NCBI GenBank assembly: GCA_002425305.1
Contig: DILZ01000141.1
Location: 228 to 13,372 of the forward strand
Direction of reading: 5' to 3'
DNA length: 13,145 nucleotides
DNA from: Ruminococcaceae bacterium UBA5579
Lineage (GTDB): Bacteria; Bacillota; Clostridia; Oscillospirales; Ruminococcaceae
Part shown: positions 1 to 4,696 of the stretch, one piece after another
Position numbering within the stretch: the first letter of the stretch is position 1
How the letters are laid out: each line of letters opens with the position of its first letter
Made by a program: the position numbers and the translations under genes
The notes under the pieces: model-generated
What the model was told of the DNA's origin: nothing
The model's input: only the letters and a program-made list of their open reading frames with translations
The model's database searches: none

Positions 1-92
1 CCGCCGATCGTTATATAGCTGCTGCTTTTACCATTTGCTCCTCCGATACCTGCGCTGTCGTTCTTTCCGCGCACAGTCAATTCTCCGCTTCC
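1..92 (-). pseudogene. Continuation of the surface protein in a shifted frame, cut by the window edge
   Basis: Read on the minus strand from base 92, the frame starting GGA AGC GGA encodes GSGELTVRGKNDSAGIGG, then a short stretch ending YITIGG, and is open to base 1. This is the textbook continuation of a repeat unit of the form G-x-L-T-V-x-G-x-x-x-A-G-I-G-G...I-T-I-x-G, and it follows directly on the KLVIK of the upstream frame. Restoring one A in the AAA run (TTT at 93-95 on the plus strand) would join the two frames into one reading frame. The rest of the protein lies outside the window. Confidence 0.7.
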
Positions 93-529
93 TTTATTAC
101 CAGCTTGCAGTAATCGCCGTTTTTCTGTATGCCTGCGTTGTTCGATTTCAGCGTATTATCGCCTACAAGCGTGATCGTCACGGTTTCGCCGGTGTTTTCA
201 TTGATCTCAAATGCAGCATCCGGTCTAAACGCCGATGGATGCTGGATCGAAAGATTGCTTAAGGTGATATTTGCGCCATTCTCGCTGTCTACCACTACCT
301 GGTCCGAGCTGGTAGTTCCGGAGATAGTCACCTCTTTAGTGCTCTTAATGGTAAGTACGCCGCCGGCATAGTCGTAGTCCGGACCCTCGACAGCACTTGC
401 CGAAATCTTCAAACCGTTTGAACCAACATCTTTAAGTTCTTCTTCCGCCGCGCTTGCCGAAAACGCCGCTACCAAAAAGGCGGCTGCCGAAACAAACAAC
501 AGCGTAAAGACTGCCATCAGTTTTTTCAT
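77..529 (-). CDS. Secreted surface protein, N-terminal part (apparently frameshifted)
   Basis: This is the 5' part of a secreted protein of 150 residues as read to its first stop. It starts with a classical signal peptide: MKK, a hydrophobic core at about residues 5-23, and a likely cleavage site after SASAA (about residue 28). The mature part is rich in Thr, Ser, Val, Asn and Gly, in short beta-strand-like units such as GGVLTIKS, GANITLSNLSI and GETVTITLVGDN. This resembles the carbohydrate-binding or beta-helical repeat surface proteins of Ruminococcaceae; the family is inferred from style only. A TCCTCC (SD on the minus strand) at 538-543 sits 8 bases before the ATG. The frame ends at a TGA (77-79) just after GDYCKLVIK, but the matching repeat sequence continues in another frame to the window edge, so the 3' end given here is probably an artefact of a frameshift near 93-95. 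The gene has its own promoter at 650-678. Confidence 0.75.
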   Translation of the reverse strand: MKKLMAVFTLLFVSAAAFLVAAFSASAAEEELKDVGSNGLKISASAVEGPDYDYAGGVLTIKSTKEVTISGTTSSDQVVVDSENGANITLSNLSIQHPSAFRPDAAFEINENTGETVTITLVGDNTLKSNNAGIQKNGDYCKLVIKEAEN

Positions 530-649
530 AGTCTTATCCTCCGTATTTTTTTGATAATCGGGAAATTCCGTTCACATTTTCGGGGGAGCGCCGCACTTTC
601 CGTTATGCGGCATAGCGGTTTGTCGACCGGCGTTTCCGTATATGTTTCA

Positions 650-678
650 ATTATACCACAGTTTCGGAGTTTTTGCAA
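650..678 (-). promoter_or_regulatory. Sigma-A promoter of the leftward surface-protein gene
   Basis: On the minus strand, TTGCAA (678-673) and TATAAT (655-650) are separated by 17 bp, and the -10 is preceded by TGG, an extended -10. Transcription would start near 643, giving a leader of about 115 nt before the ATG at 529. The spacer contains ACAGTTT (658-664), the same half-site found in the GntR operator. Confidence 0.6.
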
Positions 679-841
679 CAAAAAACGCTTTATTGGTTAT
701 GTAGATTTTGCGGCGTTGTTTTTGTGGGATATGTCAAACGGCGCAGCTTGCGGGCTTTTCCTTTGATAAATACGCTCCGTTTTTATGTTTTTTCCCGGAT
801 TTAAATGCGCTGAAATATTCCACAGTTTCAACTGTAAAACC

Positions 842-944
842 TGTTGAAAACACGTTTAAAACCGCTTGAAAGTTTAGAGTTTTCAACAATTTCGGCATAA
901 ATTCTCCGATTTTGCACGGGACAGCCCTTTGTTTTGTTGAAAAC
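842..944. repeat. Three copies of TGTTGAAAAC, two of them as an inverted pair
   Basis: The 10-mer TGTTGAAAAC occurs at 842-851, in inverted form at 879-888, and again directly at 935-944. The first two can pair as a 10-bp stem around a 27-nt loop. The function is unknown. The spacing and orientation suggest protein binding sites or a structured transcript more than chance, but the AT-rich context weakens this. Confidence 0.5.
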
Positions 945-1014
945 TCGGTTAAAAGCGTGAAAAACTCATTGCAAAGCCATTTTCCAAAATTCTTAAAATT
1001 TTTTGAAAAAACGC

Positions 1015-1043
1015 TTGACAAAACCGTATAAACTGTGTATAAT
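1015..1043 (+). promoter_or_regulatory. Consensus sigma-A promoter of the gntR-ABC operon
   Basis: TTGACA (1015-1020) and TATAAT (1038-1043) are separated by exactly 17 bp, a perfect match to the vegetative consensus. The likely start point is near 1050, giving a short leader of about 36 nt before the ATG at 1086. The promoter is embedded in the inverted repeat at 1027-1062, so repression by the first gene product is expected. Confidence 0.85.
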
Positions 1044-1062
1044 ATAACATATACAGTTTATA
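1027..1062. promoter_or_regulatory. Probable operator of the GntR/YtrA regulator
   Basis: TATAAACTGT (1027-1036) and its exact reverse complement ACAGTTTATA (1053-1062) form a 10-bp inverted repeat with a 16-bp centre; TAT/ATA at 1038-1040 and 1049-1051 extend the symmetry inward. It covers the -10 box and the predicted start point. YtrA-subfamily GntR repressors typically bind such dyads at their own promoter, so autoregulation is the natural reading. The assignment of protein to site is inference. Confidence 0.75.
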
Positions 1063-1085
1063 TACAGTCAACGAACGGAGAAACT

Positions 1086-1463
1086 ATGAATATATTCATT
1101 GATGTAAAAAGCAATACCCCTATCTACGACCAGATATATTCGCAGATAAAACAGCAGATAATAAGCGGGGAGCTAGCCGAAAACGAAATGCTCCCCTCGA
1201 TAAGAGGTCTGGCAAAGGACCTCAAGATCAGCTTTATCACCACAAAGCGCGCGTATGAGGAGCTTGAAAAGGAGGGCTTCATCTACACGATACAGGCGAA
1301 GGGCTGTTATGTCGCGCCGAAAAATCTCGAGCTTATCCGCGAAACGAACCTGAAGAAAATAGAGGAGCATATCGACGCTGTGATAGAGCTTGCCGCTGCT
1401 TGCGAGATGAGCGGCGATGAGCTTCTCGAAATAATAAAATTCGCATTGGAGGCAGAAAAATGA
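1086..1463 (+). CDS. GntR-family transcriptional regulator, YtrA subfamily
   Basis: A 125-residue DNA-binding repressor predicted to control its own ABC-transporter operon. A winged helix-turn-helix of GntR type occupies about residues 10-78. It shows the usual pattern PIYDQIYSQIKQQIISGEL, LPSIRGLAKDL, then TTKRAYEELEKEGFI with the recognition helix and wing, and KGCYVA at the wing end. Only a short helical tail of about 45 residues follows, without a large effector domain, which is diagnostic of the YtrA subfamily. The ATG at 1086 is chosen because GGAG at 1077-1080 lies 5 bases upstream; an upstream GTG at 1035 is in frame but lies in the promoter. The TGA overlaps the ATG of the ATPase gene (ATGA), indicating translational coupling. 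YtrA-type operons often respond to cell-envelope stress; no inducer can be read from the sequence. Confidence 0.92.
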   Translation: MNIFIDVKSNTPIYDQIYSQIKQQIISGELAENEMLPSIRGLAKDLKISFITTKRAYEELEKEGFIYTIQAKGCYVAPKNLELIRETNLKKIEEHIDAVIELAAACEMSGDELLEIIKFALEAEK

Positions 1464-2167
1464 CTGTAAACGCTCTTGAGATCACAAATCTTACAAAGAA
1501 ATACAACGGCTTTAAGCTCGACGGGCTGAACCTCACGCTGCCCGGCGGCTGTATCCTCGGACTTATCGGCGAAAACGGCGCGGGCAAATCCACGACCATC
1601 AAGCTCATTCTCGATATGATAAAGCGCGACGACGGCTCGGTGAAGATACTCGGACGCGACAATTCGGGGGAGATAAGGCTTATAAAAGAGGACGTGGGAA
1701 CGGTTTTCGACGATGTGGGTATCCCCGACTGTCTGAACGTGCGGCAGGTCGGGAAAATTATGCGCGGCACGTTCAAAAATTGGAGCGACAAGGATTACGA
1801 CGCGCTTTTGAAAAGGCTTGACGTGCCGCTTGACAAGCCGTTCGGGAAGCTCTCTCGCGGTAACAGAATGAAAGTAGGGATTGCCGTTGCTATGTCGCAT
1901 AACGCGAAGCTGCTGCTTGACGAAGCGACAAGCGGTCTTGACCCGATAGTGCGCGACGAGGTGCTGGACATCTTGAACGAATTTACGCGCGACGAGGAGC
2001 ACTCCGTGCTGATGTCCTCGCATATCGTAAGCGATCTCGAAAAGATATGCGACTACATTGCGTTCCTCCATAAGGGAAAGCTGATTCTGTTTGAGGAGAA
2101 GGACGCGCTGCTCGCGGAATACGGTGTAATTCATTGCACCGAGCAGAGGTTAGCGGAGCTTGACTAG
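1460..2167 (+). CDS. ABC transporter ATPase (YtrB-like), ended early by an in-frame TAG
   Basis: Cytoplasmic ATPase subunit of an ABC-2 type exporter, 235 residues to the first stop. Walker A is GENGAGKST (residues 37-45), the signature is LSRGN (131-135) in place of LSGGQ, Walker B plus D-loop is LLLDEATSGLD (151-161), and the switch histidine is H188 in MSSH. Family members usually read LLILDEATSGLDP, so the strand before the Walker B aspartate appears one residue short. The region after VGTVFDD (79-85) lacks an obvious Q-loop glutamine. The frame stops at TAG (2165-2167), but the same frame continues for 46 codons with the expected C-terminal sequence and ends in an ATGA overlap with the permease gene. 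The intact protein would therefore have 282 residues. The catalytic core is complete before the stop, so the short form could still fold. Expression is coupled to the GntR gene by the ATGA overlap at 1460-1463. Confidence 0.9.
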   Translation: MTVNALEITNLTKKYNGFKLDGLNLTLPGGCILGLIGENGAGKSTTIKLILDMIKRDDGSVKILGRDNSGEIRLIKEDVGTVFDDVGIPDCLNVRQVGKIMRGTFKNWSDKDYDALLKRLDVPLDKPFGKLSRGNRMKVGIAVAMSHNAKLLLDEATSGLDPIVRDEVLDILNEFTRDEEHSVLMSSHIVSDLEKICDYIAFLHKGKLILFEEKDALLAEYGVIHCTEQRLAELD

Positions 2168-2308
2168 ACCGCGATAAAGCACAAAAAAATCACGCCTTAC
2201 GGTGCGGAGGCTATCGTAAAAAGAAGTTCCGTGCCGCGCGGCACGGAGCTAAGCCCGATCACGATAGAGGAGCTTTTTGTACAGACGGCAAAGGAGGGGA
2301 GCGTATGA
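2165..2308 (+). pseudogene. Conserved C-terminal tail of the ABC ATPase beyond an in-frame amber codon
   Basis: After TAG at 2165-2167 the same frame runs 46 codons without a stop to TGA 2306-2308. It includes PYGAEAIVKRSSVPRG and then a segment reading LSPITIEELF. YtrB-like ATPases normally end with a GVEALVKR...P.G....TIEDI-type tail, so this is evidently the true C-terminus. The TGA overlaps the permease ATG (2305-2307) as ATGA, the same coupling as between the first two genes. The stop probably replaces a Lys or Gln codon (AAG or CAG to TAG). It could be a nonsense mutation, a sequence error, or suppressed/read through. Confidence 0.8.
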
Positions 2309-2952
2309 AAGGATTGCTTTTAAAGGATTTTTATGTAACGATGAAGAGCTGCAAAATGTTTTTCATTGTATACGCAATTTTTATTGCAATGTCGTTTGCT
2401 TTGAGCGACAGCACCGATGAAAGCTTTTTGTTTATGATGTACCCCGTGTTAATGTCGGGTGTGCTCGCGATGAGCTTGCTGAGCTTTGACGAGAAATTCA
2501 AGTGGATTAAATACAGCGGGGCACTTCCGTACAGCCCGGCGCAGATCGTGTTGTCAAAGTACCTTTTCGGGTTTATTTATCAAGTGCTTACGGCACTTAT
2601 AGTATTTTTGGCTTTGGTTGTATGGGCGAATACCATAGGCGATACCACGCTCTCCGAGGCGGCGTTCTCGCTTGGCGGAATGTTTACTATCTCATTGGTA
2701 ATACCCTCGGTCAGTTTGCCGTTTTGCTTTAAGTTCGGTACGGAAAAGGGACGGATTTTCTATTTTGTATTTGCATTCGGTTTGGGGGCGGTGTTTTTTA
2801 AATTTGCCGACAAGTATTTTGCCTACAAGTATGAAGAACATATCAAAACAAACTATTTCCCTTTAATATGGGTCGCCGCCGTAGTCGTACTGTACGCGAT
2901 TTCTTTGGCTATTTCGATCGCGGTTTACAGAAAACGCGAGATCACAGACTGA
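2305..2952 (+). CDS. ABC-2 type transporter permease
   Basis: A membrane subunit of 215 residues that pairs with the preceding ATPase. The N-terminus MKGLLLKDFY followed by a short amphipathic stretch is typical of the ABC2_membrane_5 family. About six hydrophobic segments are visible (roughly residues 18-34, 42-60, 86-109, 120-140, 149-168 and 185-208), with a basic cytoplasmic end (YRKREITD). The length is normal for the family. A strong ribosome binding site, GGAGGGG (2293-2299), precedes the ATG, which also overlaps the end of the full ATPase frame. The substrate is unknown; related systems are linked to cell-envelope stress or peptide-antibiotic resistance. The 3' end overlaps the convergent LRR gene by 11 bp, and no terminator is visible between them. 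Confidence 0.87.
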   Translation: MKGLLLKDFYVTMKSCKMFFIVYAIFIAMSFALSDSTDESFLFMMYPVLMSGVLAMSLLSFDEKFKWIKYSGALPYSPAQIVLSKYLFGFIYQVLTALIVFLALVVWANTIGDTTLSEAAFSLGGMFTISLVIPSVSLPFCFKFGTEKGRIFYFVFAFGLGAVFFKFADKYFAYKYEEHIKTNYFPLIWVAAVVVLYAISLAISIAVYRKREITD

Positions 2953-3811
2953 ACCTCCCGTCAATAATATCCGCAACAGCCGAATTTCCGCCGTTTTTGC
3001 GGTTCAGCAAACGCGCGGTAAATTCGGTTTTGTTTTGCGCTGCGGAATAGCCGATAAGCTCCTCCAAAGCGGAATCGTTCAGCATACCCTCAACAAGCGG
3101 CATATAGTCGATAAGATCGCGGTCGATAAGCTGTTTAAAAAGCTCTGTTTTGCCGATGTTCTCAAAGCTGTTATGCTCTATCGCAAGCGGAAAAACGTCT
3201 TCGCGCAAAGCGATATCCCACTCGAACTCCGCGCCGCCCGCGAACGGCTTGTTTAGGTCGTTCGCGCCAATAAGAGAGTACATCGCCGTTTCCGCAGAGA
3301 GCGAAGGGCAGTTCTTGAAAGCCTTGCCTAAAATCGTCACCTCGGAATCGGGAAACCGCACCTCGCGCAGACTTGCGCAGTCCTCAAACGCTCCGTTGTA
3401 TATAACGCACAGCATTTCGGGAAGAACTGCTTCCTCCAGCGATGCGCACAGTAAGAACGCAAAAGAACGAATTACAGCAATCTTTGCGGGAAATTCTATC
3501 CTCCGCAGAGAGCCGCACAGCTTAAATGTGTTGTAGTCTATTATTTTGAGAGAACGCGGCAGAACTATTTCCTCAAGCCGTTCGCAGTACTCAAACGCCG
3601 CCGCTCCGATATTCGTGACGGAATCGGGCACGACGACCGACTTCAGAAAGCTCGCGGAGTGAAACGCCTTCGGCGCGATACTCTTCACCTTGTTGAACTT
3701 GTATTTCGGCGGTATCTCCAATCTTGTAATGCGCGGATCATCGTTGTAATTGTATTTGACAAGCTCCCAGCCGTCGTCGAGCTTCTCAAAATCGAACATT
3801 TTCTTTATCAT
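2942..3811 (-). CDS. Leucine-rich repeat (LRR_5/BspA-like) protein, second of a tandem pair
   Basis: A 289-residue protein without signal peptide or membrane segment, so probably cytoplasmic. Residues of about 25-170 form BspA-type LRR_5 repeats of about 23 residues with the pattern I-x-x-x-A-F-x-x-C/A-x-x-L-x-x-V/I-x-x-P, for example IAPKAFHSASFLKSVVVPDS and IGAAAFEYCERLEEIVLPRS. A helical C-terminal domain follows, ending in a segment (SAAQNKTEFTARLLNRKNGG) that closely parallels the end of the upstream neighbour. The ATG (3811-3809) overlaps the TGA of that neighbour (ATGA), and no independent ribosome binding site is evident, so translation is likely coupled. LRR_5 proteins usually mediate protein-protein contacts; the role is unknown here. 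Confidence 0.82.
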   Translation of the reverse strand: MIKKMFDFEKLDDGWELVKYNYNDDPRITRLEIPPKYKFNKVKSIAPKAFHSASFLKSVVVPDSVTNIGAAAFEYCERLEEIVLPRSLKIIDYNTFKLCGSLRRIEFPAKIAVIRSFAFLLCASLEEAVLPEMLCVIYNGAFEDCASLREVRFPDSEVTILGKAFKNCPSLSAETAMYSLIGANDLNKPFAGGAEFEWDIALREDVFPLAIEHNSFENIGKTELFKQLIDRDLIDYMPLVEGMLNDSALEELIGYSAAQNKTEFTARLLNRKNGGNSAVADIIDGRFSL

Positions 3812-4644
3812 AAATTAAGCTCGCTTTCGTGGTCAAAGCCGAATTTACGGTTTTTAAGATCAAGAAGATATGCCGTGATCTCGGTGTTTTTGCGATCAAT
3901 GCCATAGCTTATCAGAATGTCGGCAAGCTCCCGGTTGGATAACATTCCGTATTTTTCGGCGAGGGGGAGAAGCTCTGCCATATCCTCATTTATCATCTTC
4001 TCAAACAAAAACCTTACGTTGCAGTTTCGAAGGCACTTGTTTTTCGCAAGAAGCTCAAAAATGTCGGGGCGGAAATAATCGCAGTCCGCGCCGATAAATT
4101 TGTCCATCATTTCCCGAAAATCCGCCTTGCGAACCGGACTTGTGATGTTGGTCGAGCGTGTCAGGCTCATTACCGAAATCTCGGGCGGCAGCTTATCGCA
4201 GCTATGGAAAACTCTTGCCCCAAATTCGGACGGCTCGTTTCCAAACTCCACGCGCTCCAAATTCCGGCAAAATTGAAACGCACAACTTCCGAGCCTTTTC
4301 AGGCTTTTCGGAAGCTTTACGCTTTTCAGCCCTGACAGCTCGAACACGCTGCTGCCCAATACCGTTAAGCCCTCGGAAAGCTCCGCTTCCTCAAGTGATA
4401 CGCAGTTGTAAAATGCCAAGCTTGCGATAACGAGAACACTTCCGGGAACACTTACACGAGTTATACTTTGTGCCGATGAAAAGCAACCGCTTAGAATCAT
4501 CGTTACGGGCAAGCCGTTGTACTCGGTTGGAATTTCAATATCGGTCACATCGGGGTCGTTCTTTTTGAGATACTCCGCAACGGCGTAACCGCCAAGCGTT
4601 TTGTCGGTGTTTTTGATGAATCTGAACAGCTCGTCAACGCTCAT
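3808..4644 (-). CDS. Leucine-rich repeat (LRR_5/BspA-like) protein, first of a tandem pair
   Basis: A 278-residue paralogue of the downstream gene, also without a signal peptide. After an N-terminal segment MSVDELFRFIKNTDK, LRR_5 units fill about residues 35-150, for example IASLAFYNCVSLEEAELSEG and LGSCAFQFCRNLERVEF. The C-terminal helical region contains LLPLAEKYGMLSNRELADIL and then DRKNTEITAYLLDLKNRKFG, matching the neighbour's KTEFTARLLNRKN. I chose ATG 4644 because AGGGGG (4656-4651) precedes it by 6 bases. A GTG at 4662 in the same frame has GGAGGAG upstream, but that SD is locked in the hairpin at 4663-4693. The gene begins 52 bp after the stop of the EAL-domain gene and is probably in the same transcript. 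Confidence 0.82.
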   Translation of the reverse strand: MSVDELFRFIKNTDKTLGGYAVAEYLKKNDPDVTDIEIPTEYNGLPVTMILSGCFSSAQSITRVSVPGSVLVIASLAFYNCVSLEEAELSEGLTVLGSSVFELSGLKSVKLPKSLKRLGSCAFQFCRNLERVEFGNEPSEFGARVFHSCDKLPPEISVMSLTRSTNITSPVRKADFREMMDKFIGADCDYFRPDIFELLAKNKCLRNCNVRFLFEKMINEDMAELLPLAEKYGMLSNRELADILISYGIDRKNTEITAYLLDLKNRKFGFDHESELNL

Positions 4645-4662
4645 TTCACGCCCCCTAACCAC

Positions 4663-4693
4663 GAGATCTCCTCCGCTTATGGGAGGAGATCTC
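4663..4693 (-). promoter_or_regulatory. Intercistronic hairpin with SD and anti-SD arms
   Basis: GAGATCTCCTCC (4663-4674) and GGAGGAGATCTC (4682-4693) form a perfect 12-bp stem with a 7-nt loop between the EAL gene stop (4697) and the LRR gene start (4644). In the minus-strand transcript the 3' arm reads GGAGGAG, an ideal ribosome binding site for a GTG at 4662, paired with its own complement. No T-run follows on the minus strand, so it is not a canonical terminator for that direction. It may be an attenuator, an RNA-processing or stability stem, or a translational control element. Confidence 0.6.
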
Positions 4694-4696
4694 CGT

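Larger units (their letters stand above)
544..1014. other. Intergenic region without a convincing gene
   Basis: About 470 bp between the divergent surface-protein and gntR genes. Short open frames here have no good ribosome binding site and no recognisable protein pattern. It is AT-rich and contains the leftward promoter (650-678), a perfect palindrome ACAGTT-TC-AACTGT (822-835), and three copies of TGTTGAAAAC (842-851 plus, 879-888 minus, 935-944 plus). Confidence 0.6.

Noticed and set aside
551..766. Plus-strand open frame of 71 codons
   Set aside because: It overlaps the leftward promoter, lacks a ribosome binding site and shows no protein-like pattern.
815..823. DnaA-box-like TATTCCACA near the TGTTGAAAAC repeats
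   Set aside because: It has two mismatches to TTATCCACA, is a single copy, and no dnaA or dnaN is nearby; not an origin.
734..1021. Minus-strand open frame of 95 codons in the intergenic region
   Set aside because: It starts in the gntR promoter, has no ribosome binding site, and its Phe/Lys-rich translation reflects AT-rich DNA.
1035..1085. Upstream GTG start for the GntR gene
   Set aside because: It lies in the promoter spacer next to the -10 box, so it would not be in the mRNA; the ATG at 1086 has a proper GGAG.
1307..2134. Antisense open frame opposite the ABC ATPase
   Set aside because: The plus strand carries unmistakable ABC motifs; the antisense frame is a by-product.
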